Source: Hemerocallis citrina (Eukaryota > Streptophyta > Magnoliopsida > Asparagales > Asphodelaceae). Taken from it: a stretch of 64,000 nucleotides of DNA. The position numbers and the translations under genes were made by a program. How positions within the stretch are numbered: the stretch's first letter is position 1; the number at the start of each line of letters is the position of its first letter. Positions 12,300 to 23,700 of the stretch are shown in pieces. The DNA lies in the NCBI GenBank assembly GCA_017893485.1, contig CM030362.1, forward strand, positions 38,720,984 through 38,784,983. The letters run 5' to 3'. The notes beneath the pieces were generated by a model that saw only the letters and a program-made list of their open reading frames with translations, was not told where the DNA came from and ran no database searches.

Positions 12300-13006
12300 A
12301 TCTCACAAACTTATGACTCTTTTATTATCTCTTTTAAATTCGATCATGGTGATTACACCAGAAATGCATTATCCTGGTAATATCTCAAATTTATGGTTCT
12401 TTCCTAGAAAGACAATGCAAATACATGCGGAGTAATTTACGATCTGATTCTTTAGTCTGTTTTCTCTAGGAACTAAATTTTTGTGTAATTATTGATTCAG
12501 ACCATGATAGGAAAATTTTCACTATGAATACTTATGCTATGAGTGTTAGAATAATCAAACTTCTAACATGTAAAAATGAGTCACTATTTTCTGCAAACTA
12601 AAGAAATGAGATGTCCAAATTCAAATGAACAATTTTAGCCCGTATACTTTACACATTATTTATATGAATCTGGACGAGAAAGGGCATTATACACGCACAC
12701 ATGCGATATAGTGTGATATATAAAGATGTTGTTTGTTGGGAACTGACCATGACGATCCTACATATTTAACTCGTTGATTGATGAATCACGCTGGCACGAA
12801 TTAGTCAATTGAGTCCACTCTCATTTTTTAACAAAGGAAGACACATAAAAACTTCACTGAACTAATAATGTTTCAATTCAAATATCAAATTTAAGTCGGG
12901 CGTCGCTGAATTTGTTTTGATAATTTCCCACATCATTTTTTATCCGATAAAATTGAACATTTCCATAATGGAGCCAACAAAACTGATAATGAAACAACCT
13001 GGATGC
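12300..13006. other. Intergenic, nothing recognised
   Basis: AT-rich sequence between two hAT insertions without coding signal or repeat structure that I can support. Confidence 0.5.
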
Positions 13007-16000
13007 TAGCGGTGGCATTCGGGTCGATCGGGCCGGGTCAGGTCGGACCCGTGCAGGTTGTAGCCAAGTTAGGGCGGGTTCAGGTCGGATCGCGGACTTA
13101 ACCGGGCCGGATCTGGCTAGGTTCTAAATCCAAAATTTTGACCCGATCGACCCGCGAACCCATTCGGATCGAACCCGTTTCGAGTCGGGCCGGGTTGCCG
13201 GTTGGCGTGGTTAAAAAAAATTATAATTTTTTTATAATTTGTTTTTTTACAACTTCACTTACAAAAAAAAAAATTTACAACAAGTATAACTGCATAAGAG
13301 TGAAAAAATGCATACATTATTCATTTCAACTGCTATAAATTTTTTACAAATTTTTTACAAATTTTTTACATACAAACACAAGTAATAGAAACTCATAAAG
13401 AACATACAAATATTTCTTGATTTACAATTTTACATTTACATGTTTGAGCGGATAATTGGAATCTAGAGTTCGAGATGACCTACAGTTCGATTGAAGAGAC
13501 ATTGGACTACTGTCGTGCACCTCTACTTAACCTAAATCTAGGATCTCATCGCCCTAAATTTCTTAATATTGTTGTTGGACTTCAGGCGAGTTGCTTCCAC
13601 TTGTTGATGTACATGTCGTTTTTCCTTGAGTCGTGTCTTCAGCCTTCATCCAATCTTCTGTGCACACGAGCATCTCCATTGATTCCGGCTTTAAGTGATT
13701 CCTATAATCTGTTAGAACTCTGCCACTTGTAAAAAAAAGTACATTCTGAAGCAATTATGAAGACATGAGTAATTAGTAGATCTCTAGCCATATGTGAAAT
13801 AATGGGAGAAAAAATTTCATGGTCTTTTCACTATTGTAGCACTTCAATCTTAGTACTAGAACTATCATTATCTTGTTGATTATACCGATTAAATTCATTA
13901 GGTGCACTAATCCTAACTTTTTTTTGATTTAATACGAGGAAGTAAATTAGCAGTGACATCTTCTAATGTACTCTTACCCTTACCTCTAGAAGTAGAAGAA
14001 AAAGAATTAATTATACTAGTTGTACTACTATATGCAAAAGTTCTATCATAATAATCATACAAGTTATTCAATGTTGATTCAAACTAGCTAAAAATTTATT
14101 GGTATCATAATCAGAATCATCTCCAAGTAAAGTAAAAAATAATTTAATTAAACTTCTTGTTCCCGCTAATTTGATACGAAAATCTATAACAGTAGAAATA
14201 CAATACAACATAATTAAAATACTTCAAAAATCGTGTATAAGAGGGAACAACAATATGACTAATGTATTTGTCTGAAATCACTTTTTGAAAAGTTTGCATC
14301 ATAGTAATGATTGAAATAAAATACTACTGCAAGTAAAATCATAAAATGTAGAAAACTACTCCAAAGTTACGATTTTAAAATGTTCCAAAATTTGTAATAA
14401 AATTCGGCAAAATACTCTGATTGGGGAGTCATTTGAAAAATTTTCATATTTTTTGCAAGACAAAAATTGTTCATAATATCTTTGTATTGAGTAACAACAT
14501 TAAGTAAATCGAAAGTAGAGTTTCATCGGTGTTTAACATCTTTAGGAAATTTTCTAAAATGTATTCCCCTAACTTTACACAATTCTTTAAATTCTTGAAG
14601 CATATGACCACTCAAAGCAATAAAATGTACACAATTTCTAATTGTAATTATATATGAATCGGCTACTTTCAATGCATCTTGTACACACAAATTTAAAATA
14701 TGACACGCACATCTAACATGAAAAATTTTATTATATGGAGGAGCTAATTATGTTTTTAATATACTAATCGAAGCATTGTTGTTAGATGCATTATCAAAAC
14801 TAATAGTAAAAATTTTATCACGAATATGATATAAATCAAAAACTTTTAAAACGTGTTATGAAAACTAGTCCACTATGGCGATATCAGATATGGCAAAGCA
14901 GAAAATGAGATGATTATCTTTTGAATCATCCAATCACTATTTATCCAATGAAAAGTTAAACTCATCATCGGAATATCCTTACAACCTTTCCAACAATCAG
15001 ACTTTAGTGTGTTTCGAGGAATTACTCTAAAATATGGATTTAGTGCATTTTGGTTGAAATACTCTATATTTCTACTCTCAGAATAGGAAAATGGTAGCTC
15101 ATCCTTAATAACTAGTCGGGTCATTTTCCGACGAACAAATTCGGGATCATAGGGCTGGCTATATATTTGTCCGATCCTATGATTGATATTTTTTTTTTTG
15201 CCTTATTGGTCTTGTACTAATTCTTTATGTAGATTAATTTAAAATGTGTCGTTTAATTGTACATGTTCTCTCTCACCCTTCTTCCATTTGTAACTCTTGT
15301 CACAAGTTTTACAAATTTTATGTTCTACACCCGGAATATTCTCATCGGGGATATAGTTATAAAATATGTGTCAAGCACTTATTTCTCCCCTAGTTTTCTA
15401 CTACTAGTGGGTTCGAGTTTTTTATGTTTATGTATCAACATTATGTATTTTTCTTCTATGTCGTATGGAGGGACATCGTGAGTTCTTACCATATGATTCG
15501 GTATAATTTCGGGCTCTACATGTGGGACTATTGGTGGTCGACGTGAAGTACCGGTGGAATCTTGTCCACTTTGGCTACGGCCGCTACTTCGTAATCTAGA
15601 CATGGTGATAGTGTATGTGAAACAAAAATGATTTCTAGTGTTTTACTAGTATATATGAAATAATACAAAACAATCTATGAGGTATATTTTAAAAAATAAA
15701 ATCTAAAAAAGAATAGGAGGGTTGAGAGAGAGAAAAGCGAAAAACCAACAAACAAATATGACACAAAAACTTAGAACTATAACAAAAATCAAGACAATAG
15801 GAGAAGAGTTGTGAAATTTTGATACCGTACTTTGTGGATAATCGAATATAGAAATGAAAGAGAAAATAAAATTAGAGAAATGTAGTAGACGCAGTCACGA
15901 CGTCACGTAGGTAGTCGTTGAAAGAGAGAGAGAACTTCTTTGTTGGAGGAGCTGAAGTAGACATAGTTGAGAGTTGAATCAACACAATTTGCTACGATCG

Positions 16001-16425
16001 AAAATTTTCACTTCTTTGTTGCTTGTTTCTTTGTTGAAAAAATTTGATTAAATTGAGATTGAATTGAATAGTAGTGGTAGAGAGAGTAAGAGAGTAATGT
16101 GTGAAAATTTTTAGATTGAATTAAGGGGGTATTTATAGGAAATTTTTTTTTTAAAAAAAACTATAAAAAAAACCCAACTGCCGAAACAGAGCCAACTTTT
16201 TGCGTTTTTGGCACGTTTGACCGGCATGGGTTAAACGGGTCCAAACCCGCGGGTCGAGTTGCGGCTTGCGGGGGAGTTTGACTTGGTCAACGGGTTCGCG
16301 GGTTGGATTTTCTAATTTTTCGAACCGGATCGACCCGCGGGTTCGACCCGGACCCGAATCGCCTATTTGCTGACCGAGTTCGAGAGGGTGGGTCGCGGGT
16401 CAACCCTGCCCGGTTGCCATCCCTA
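13007..16425 (-). mobile_element. Formerly autonomous hAT transposon
   Basis: A 3.4 kb element with ends TAGCGGTGGCA and, reverse-complemented, TAGGGATGGCA. Near-identical 8-bp flanks CTGGATGC (12999-13006) and ATGGATGC (16426-16433) support hAT insertion. Both subterminal regions are rich in GGGTC/GACCCG motifs, as expected for transposase binding. It carries a decayed minus-strand transposase. Confidence 0.85.
13563..15603 (-). pseudogene. Decayed hAT transposase (BED finger to hATC domain)
   Basis: Three segments appear in the right order on the minus strand. An N-terminal part starts at 15603 and leads into a BED-like finger with HKICKTCDKSYKWKKGE near 15270-15330. A central part at 15124-14873 contains IPRNTLKSDC followed by FHWINSDW, typical of the hAT core. 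The C-terminal dimerisation signature GRVLTDYRNHLKPESMEML lies near 13725-13668. Many stops and frameshifts separate these blocks, so no transposase can be made. The family cuts and pastes hAT elements; this copy is the source-type relic of the surrounding 3.4 kb transposon. Confidence 0.8.
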
Positions 16426-16499
16426 ATGGATGCCGATTTGTCAAGAGCACAGTTACATTTTATTTTTTAAATAAGTCACCAATTTCAAACTGGATTTTG

Positions 16500-16598
16500 T
16501 TGTATTGCAATTGACAATATTTTTAATACATATTTCGTTAATTATTTTTTAATGAAGCGGTGACAGAGTTCACATTTTTCTTTCAACAAAAAACTAAA
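16500..16598 (+). mobile_element. LINE 3' tail fragment
   Basis: TTTTTTAATGAAGCGGTGAC followed by AGAGTTCACATTTTTC and an A-rich end at about 16588-16600. It matches the tail style at 9740-9968. No coding part remains. Confidence 0.45.
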
Positions 16599-16830
16599 AA
16601 TTGACAATATTTTTCACTTTTAGGTGAGAAATGACGGATTCGACTTCGATTTCAGATAGAACTAGTCTTACCCTGAGCAAATTGCACAGACTAAAATAAT
16701 TTTGAGTCATAAAATTATATGGAACTAAAAAATTTAGAGATGCCCCTGAACTATTTCAATCATAATACTAGTATAATGCACGTGCGATGCACGTCTATAA
16801 AAAAATTTAGTCATTAACTTTTTTATGTGT

Positions 16831-17160
16831 TTAGTATAATGAACGTCTAGAAAAAGTTGTCCCTTGAAACAACAAAAAGTATAAATGAATGCCTTGAGCA
16901 GACAACAGACTTTTGGCAGCAGCAGTTAGTAAGATGAATGGCAGAGTAAGTTCCTTCCTATATAAACGATTTCTCTTGGTTTTCCCAGCCTTCTTACTCA
17001 TCTCCAGTTTAGTTAACTCGGCAAGCAAGCCCTGATTCTGAAGTTGCTCTATGAGAACCTCCGTTTGTTGACTGCGTTTCTGACTCTTTCTCAGTAAAAA
17101 CTGTCAAATCTGCCTCAGAGGACCTTCCCAACTTCGTCTATTATATCTACATCATTACCC
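16831..17160 (-). other. Coding-like fragment in the Helitron left flank
   Basis: A minus-strand stretch without stops contains [20 protein letters not shown] and then a basic [11 protein letters not shown] segment, suggesting a coiled coil from a captured exon. I do not recognise the parent gene. It lies between the Helitron 3' end and the array and is not repeated. Confidence 0.3.
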
Positions 17161-17197
17161 TATTGATTGTTCGTTGGATATATACTATCCATTTACC

Positions 17198-17350
17198 TTG
17201 AAGGAAGTAGTGTGTACTTAAAGGTTAATTGAAAAAGTAATATTACTTGAAAAAAATAAAATGATATAAATGGAAAGAAAAAAAGACAGTCAGAAGTACC
17301 AACAACAATCTAAATTGATCAAATTTAGAGTAAGATTTTTCTAGAAGTAC
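17198..17350. repeat. Partial, rearranged unit sequence at the left array edge
   Basis: Blocks found inside the 3.5 kb unit (ACCTTGAAGGAAGTAGTGTG, then GACAGTCAGAAGTACCAACA) are joined here in a shorter arrangement, immediately before copy 1. This looks like the edge left by the recombination that created the array. Confidence 0.7.
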
Positions 17351-17701
17351 CAACAATAATTTCCTCAACTTACAGTAAACGAATAGAAAAAGCGCACTGC
17401 TAACCTTGAAGGAAGTAGTGTGTACTTAAAGGTTACTTGAAAAAGCAATATTACTTGAATAAAATAAAATGATATAAAAAAGGCGGTAACATAACCATAA
17501 TCCTTTGATTGAACAAAATTTATATCAATAACATATCACACTAATTCTGAATCTAAATATTCTTTTGACAATAACCAACATGAAAGCGACACTTACCTTC
17601 CAATTATGTTCTTCTTATTCGAAAATCACCTCCTTCTCAATACCCTTTCCTGTAATACACCTAAAAAATACACACAAATAAAAAATTAATCTCGAAACTC
17701 C

Positions 17702-17731
17702 CCTGGACGGAGCGACATATAATTGTCCATG
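17702..17731 (-). pseudogene. Helitron helicase C-terminal remnant (one per unit)
   Basis: The minus strand encodes HGQLYVAPSR, matching the conserved HGQLYVALSR motif (helicase motif VI region) of plant Helitron/PIF1-like helicases. Flanking residues do not continue the family. The piece lies between two copies of TAATCTCGAAACTCCC (17687-17702 and 17734-17749). It repeats at about 21227, 24752, 28276 and 31801. Confidence 0.6.
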
Positions 17732-18147
17732 ACTAATCTCGAAACTCCCATTTAATTTTTAATAGCATAATATAATCATAAAAAATCACTTTGTTATAGA
17801 TCAAGGAGTAAGATTCATAATTAGCTCGACTAAAAATGGAAAGAAAAAAAGATAGTCAGAAGTACCAACAACAATCTAAATTGATCAAATTTAGAGTAAG
17901 ATTTTTCTAGCACCCATCAGATACCTACACTGAAAATAATCCTAAGTTATTAGCAAGATAGATATGTGTTCTAACTTGTAATTCTCTAAAGTCTCTAATT
18001 GAATTAAGAGGGTTGTATGTTGTGTGGACGATCAACCCAAAAAATGGAGGGTTGGAAACATGAATCTGCAAGTGCAAAAGATTTGGCATTTCTAAAGTCT
18101 TGTCTGAATAGTTCACAATCAGCAAAATTCATATGCAATTTTGGGTG

Positions 18148-19499
18148 AAAGGGAGGAGGAGAGAAATTTGGGATTTAGGGTTTGTTCAGCCAAAAGAAGA
18201 TGAAGGGTTTTTTTTTTTTTTGGGATTGCACGTGTATGAGACGGGTATGTATGGAAATTAAGTTTGGCCGTATATTGAACGGGTTTACTCACACACAAAA
18301 TGAAAGACATATATCTAAACTAATCATATTTGACAAATAAAATTAGGCAACTCTTCATCATAAACTAATCATAAAGACAATGGCTTTAAATCTTAAAATT
18401 TCGAATCGAGGAGTTTCTTCTATATCAGACATTTCAACAAGCAGTTTGAGGGCAACTTGATCACTACATGAGCAATTAAAAAATGAATCAGTGTCAACTA
18501 ACTACACCAAATATTTGAGAAATCCTAACAATTCCTTAATCAAAAATATCACCTTCAAATCCAACTCAAAACTCTCTCCAATAATTACAAAGAGAAAAGA
18601 CAAAATCTCCCACCAAATCAAAATTTATAACAAACATAAAGCAACTCAAAATCAAAAAAGATGGTCACATTCACAGCCAAGGGTTGCAAAATATACCGTG
18701 AGAATTATATATCTAAACTAATCATATTTGACAAATAAAATTAGGCAACTCTTCACAAACTAATCATAAAGACAATGGCTTTAAATCTTAAAATTTCTAA
18801 TTGAGGAGTTTCTTCTATATCAGACATTTCAACAAACAGTTTGAGGACAACTTGATCACTACATGAGCAATTAAAAAATGAATCAGTGTCAACTAACTAC
18901 ACCAAATATTTGAGAAATCCTAACAATTCCTTAACCAAAAATATCACCTTCAAATCCAACTCAAAACTCTCTCCAATAATTACAAAGAGAAAAGACAAAA
19001 TCTCCCACCAAATCAAAATTTATAACAAATATAAAGCAACTAAAAATCAAAAAAGATGGTCACATTCACAGCCAAGGGTTGCAAAATATACCGTGAGAAT
19101 TAATGTTGCACGGGATGGCGTCTGAGCGGGGAGGAAGGACGTGGTTGCGCGATGGGTAGGGCGCGACGTCGGTGGGAGGCGCGGGTGAGGGAGAAAAGAG
19201 CGGGACGTTGGGTGTGTGATGGGGAGGGCGCGACGTCGGTGGGAGGCGCGGGTGAGGGAGAAGAGAGCGGGACGTTGGGTGCGTGATAGGGCGCGACGTC
19301 GGTGGGAGGCGCGGGTGAGGGAGTGGAGAGCGGGACTTTGGGTGGAAGGGAGGAGGAGAGAAATTTGGGATCTAGGGTTTGTTCAGCCAAAAGAAGATGA
19401 AGGGTTCTTTTTTTTTTGTTGGGATTGCACGTGTATGAGACGGGTATGTATGAAAATTAAGTTTGGCCGTATATTGCACGGGTTTACTCACACACAAAA
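18148..19499. repeat. Internal direct repeats of the array unit (copy 1)
   Basis: A 155-bp block beginning AAGGGAGGAGGAGAGAAATT occurs near 18148-18300 and again near 19347-19499. Between them a block of about 395 bp containing ATGAATCAGTGTCAACTAAC occurs twice (about 18305-18705 and 18706-19105). The same layout is present in the other four units, with a small change in copy 3. Small frames here are by-products of the repeats. Confidence 0.85.
19161..19345. repeat. GC-rich minisatellite, three units of 63-67 bp
   Basis: GCGCGACGTCGGTGGGAGGC recurs at 19161, 19228 and 19291. It stands out against the AT-rich surroundings. The antisense frame reads repeated proline-rich PLSTPSPAPPTDVAP, which I treat as non-coding. 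It is present in all five array units. Confidence 0.85.
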
Positions 19500-19623
19500 T
19501 TAGGGTTTGTTTGTTTACAACCCCAACTCTCCCATTAAAATAGTAAAGATCTTATAGGTGCCTTAAATATTTCTTTTTTATTGGTTTTGATCATTAAATT
19601 AAGTCTAAAACCTGCATCCCAAC

Positions 19624-20721
19624 GAATTTTTTCTCAAACTGACCCACTTTTTGAAAGTTTTTCTCTAACTGACCCATTTTTAAAAAAATTCCAAAATAAC
19701 CCACTCGCAATCTCATATAACGAGTTTAGTAAAAATTCACTCTCTATCTGAGAAAACAAGTGTTGATTTTGAATTTTTTTGGTTTCTTCCCTCGCCAAGA
19801 GTCGCTGTCTCAAAAAGCGAGCTTGTTTTAACCAAACTCGTCTTTTGAGACAGCAAGTATCGATTGGGGATTCCTTAAACCTCCGCCTCCCTGTTTCGAT
19901 CTCCCCTCTCTCCCCCACCGCCAGTCCACCCTCCAGCTCAAGCTCGAGGTCGATCGTTGGCACTCATCCTTCTGCAACCTCGTCAAATCACATAGAGACT
20001 ACATCCACTCCTTAACTGGCTTTGCCTCTCTCTCTTCCATTCCAACCACCACGGCCAACCTCTCTCCAAAAACCATCAACCTGAATCCTCGAATCTCTAC
20101 TCTCTTTGTGAAGAGTGGTACTTAGCCCTTGATCGAATCCCCGATAAAGTTGCATATGAAGGAATCAAAAGCTTTTTGACTGTCATCCATGCTATTGTCC
20201 TTTAACAAGCTGAGGAGCTCAAACAGAAAAATAAGTCAGAACACGCTTTCAAAGATCTGGATAAAAGGGCAAATGAGCTTCGGGCTTTAGGGTCTAAGCA
20301 TGGGGTTTACTCTACGAGCATATTGGTTTCAGAGAAGAGAGCGAAAGTGGACTTCCTGAAAGTGAAGGCAGAGGAGGAGAAGGCCAAGTATTAGAAGTGC
20401 TCAGCGAGCGCTAGGGACAGAGAAAGTCGAGGAGAGAGAGGGGGGATCGAAACAGCGAGGCTGGGGTTTAAGAAATCCCCAATCGGCACTCGCTGTTTTC
20501 AAAAGCGAGTTTGGTTAAAACAAGCTCGCTTTTTAAGACAACGAGTCTTGGCGAGGGAAGAAACCAAAAAACTCAAAACCAACACTCGTTTTCTCAGATA
20601 GCGAGTGGAATTTTACTAAACTCGCTATCTCAGATAGAGAGCAGGTCGTTTTGATTTTTTTTTTTAATGTGGGTCTGTTTGGGAAAACTTTCAAAAAGTG
20701 GGTTAGTTTGGGAAAAAATTC
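19624..20721 (+). mobile_element. Pack-MULE carrying a DUF632 gene fragment (copy 1 of 5)
   Basis: A 1098-bp MULE with ends GAATTTTTTC on both sides and a perfect 9-bp duplication CATCCCAAC (19615-19623, 20722-20730). The terminal repeats share AACTGACCCACTTTTTGAAAG with the MULE at 7152. Palindromes of the CGCTATCTCAGATAGCG type cluster inside both ends. The middle is captured host sequence, described separately. Other copies lie at about 23149-24246, 26673-27770, 30198-31295 and 33723-34821. Confidence 0.87.
19930..20430 (+). pseudogene. Captured DUF632 gene fragment inside the Pack-MULE
   Basis: Plus-strand frames match the plant DUF632 family: LQLKLEVDRWHSSFCNLVKS, then HRDYIHSLTG, then EEWYLALDRIPDKVAYEGIK with SFLTVIHAIV, then SEKRAKVDFLKVKAEEEKAK. 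DUF630/DUF632 proteins include nuclear regulators of leaf shape and nitrate response; that is family knowledge. Here introns appear lost or rearranged and stops interrupt the frame (TAG after EEEKAKY in copies 1-4; GAG in copy 5). It cannot make a full protein but could give antisense or small RNA matching the parent gene. Confidence 0.8.
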
Positions 20722-23700
20722 CATCCCAACCAATTTATCTAAACTATAAAGGTCTTGAGATTAGCATAAACATTGTTCAGCTTTGTATTGTTAATTTCTT
20801 TTTTCTTTTTTTATAGTTGTTATTCAAAGCAGATCGTCCGTGATCAAATTTAGAGTAAGATTTTTCTAGAAGTACCAACAATAATTTCCTCAACTTACAG
20901 TAAACGAATAGAAAAAGCGCACTGCTAACCTTGAAGGAAGTAGTGTGTACTTAAAGGTTACTTGAAAAAGCAATATTACTTGAATAAAATAAAATGATAT
21001 AAAAAAGGCGGTAACATAACCATAATCCTTTGATTGAACAAAATTTATATCAATAACATATCACACTAATTCTGAATCTAAATAGTCTTTTGACAATAAC
21101 CAACATGAAAGCGACACTTACCTTCCAATTATGTTCTTCTTATTCGAAAATCACCTCCTTCTCAATACCCTTTCCTGTAATACACCTAAAAAATACACAC
21201 AAATAAAAAATTAATCTCGAAACTCCCCTGGACGGAGCGACATATAATTGTCCATGACTAATCTCGAAACTCCCATTTAATTTTTAATAGCATAATATAA
21301 TCATAAAAAACCACTTTGTTATAGATCAAGGAGTAAGATTCATAATTAGCTCGACTAAAAATGGAAAGAAAAAAAGATAGTCAGAAGTACCAACAACAAT
21401 CTAAATTGATCAAATTTAGAGTAAGATTTTTCTAGCACCCATCAGATACCTACACTGAAAATAATCCTAAGTTATTAGCAAGATAGATATGTGTTCTAAC
21501 TTGTAATTCTCTAAAGTCTCTAATTGAATTAAGAGGGTTGTATGTTGTGTGGACGATCAACCCAAAAAATGGAGGGTTGGAAACATGAATCTGCAAGTGC
21601 AAAAGATTTGGCATTTCTAAAGTCTTGTCTGAATAGTTCACAATCAGCAAAATTCATATGCAATTTTGGGTGAAAGGGAGGAGGAGAGAAATTTGGGATT
21701 TAGGGTTTGTTCAGCCAAAAGAAGATGAAGGGTTTTTTTTTTTTTTGGGATTGCACGTGTATGAGACGGGTATGTATGGAAATTAAGTTTGGTCGTATAT
21801 TGAACGGGTTTACTCACACACAAAATGAAAGACATATATCTAAACTAATCATATTTGACAAATAAAATTAGGCAACTCTTCATCATAAACTAATCATAAA
21901 GACAATGGCTTTAAATCTTAAAATTTCGAATCGAGGAGTTTCTTCTATATCAGACATTTCAACAAGCAGTTTGAGGACAACTTGATCACTGCATGAGCAA
22001 TTAAAAAATGAATCAGTGTCAACTAACTACACCAAATATTTGAGAAATCCTAACAATTCCTTAATCAAAAATATCACCTTCAAATCCAACTCAAAACTCT
22101 CTCCAATAATTACAAAGAGAAAAGACAAAATCTCCCACCAAATCAAAATTTATAACAAACATAAAGCAACTCAAAATCAAAAAAGATGGTCACATTCACA
22201 GCCAAGGGTTGCAAAATATACCGTGAGAATTATATATCTAAACTAATCATATTTGACAAATAAAATTAGGCAACTCTTCACAAACTAATCATAAAGACAA
22301 TGGCTTTAAATCTTAAAATTTCTAATTGAGGAGTTTCTTCTATATCAGACATTTCAACAAACAGTTTGAGGACAACTTGATCACTACATGAGCAATTAAA
22401 AAATGAATCAGTGTCAACTAACTACACCAAATATTTGAGAAATCCTAACAATTCCTTAACCAAAAATATCACCTTCAAATCCAACTCAAAACTCTCTCCA
22501 ATAATTACAAAGAGAAAAGACAAAATCTCCCACCAAATCAAAATTTATAACAAATATAAAGCAACTAAAAATCAAAAAAGATGGTCACATTCACAGCCAA
22601 GGGTTGCAAAATATACCGTGAGAATTAATGTTGCACGGGATGGCGTCTGAGCGGGGAGGAAGGACGTGGTTGCGTGATGGGTAGGGCGCGACGTCGGTGG
22701 GAGGCGCGGGTGAGGGAGAAAAGAGCGGGACGTTGGGTGCGTGATGGGGAGGGCGCGACGTCGGTGGGAGGCGCGGGTGAGGGAGAAGAGAGCGGGACGT
22801 TGGGTGCGTGATGGGGCGCGACGTCGGTGGGAGGCGCGGGTGAGGGAGTGGAGAGCGGGACTTTGGGTGGAAGGGAGGAGGAGAGAAATTTGGGATCTAG
22901 GGTTTGTTCAGCCAAAAGAAGATGAAGGGTTCTTTTTTTTTTGTTGGGATTGCACGTGTATGAGACGGGTATGTATGAAAATTAAGTTTGGCCGTATATT
23001 GCACGGGTTTACTCACACACAAAATTAGGGTTTGTTTGTTTACAACCCCAACTCTCCCATTAAAATAGTAAAGATCTTATAGGTGCCTTAAATATTTCTT
23101 TTTTATTGGTTTTGATCATTAAATTAAGTCTAAAACCTGCATCCCAACGAATTTTTTCTCAAACTGACCCACTTTTTGAAAGTTTTTCTCTAACTGACCC
23201 ATTTTTAAAAAAATTCCAAAATAACCCACTCGCAATCTCATATAACGAGTTTAGTAAAAATTCACTCTCTATCTGAGAAAACAAGTGTTGATTTTGAATT
23301 TTTTTGGTTTCTTCCCTCGCCAAGAGTCGCTGTCTCAAAAAGCGAGCTTGTTTTAACCAAACTCGTCTTTTGAGACAGCAAGTATCGATTGGGGATTCCT
23401 TAAACCTCCGCCTCCCTGTTTCGATCTCCCCTCTCTCCCCCACCGCCAGTCCACCCTCCAGCTCAAGCTCGAGGTCGATCGTTGGCACTCATCCTTCTGC
23501 AACCTCGTCAAATCACATAGAGACTACATCCACTCCTTAACTGGCTTTGCCTCTCTCTCTTCCATTCCAACCACCACGGCCAACCTCTCTCCAAAAACCA
23601 TCAACCTGAATCCTCGAATCTCTACTCTCTTTGTGAAGAGTGGTACTTAGCCCTTGATCGAATCCCCGATAAAGTTGCATATGAAGGAATCAAAAGCTTT

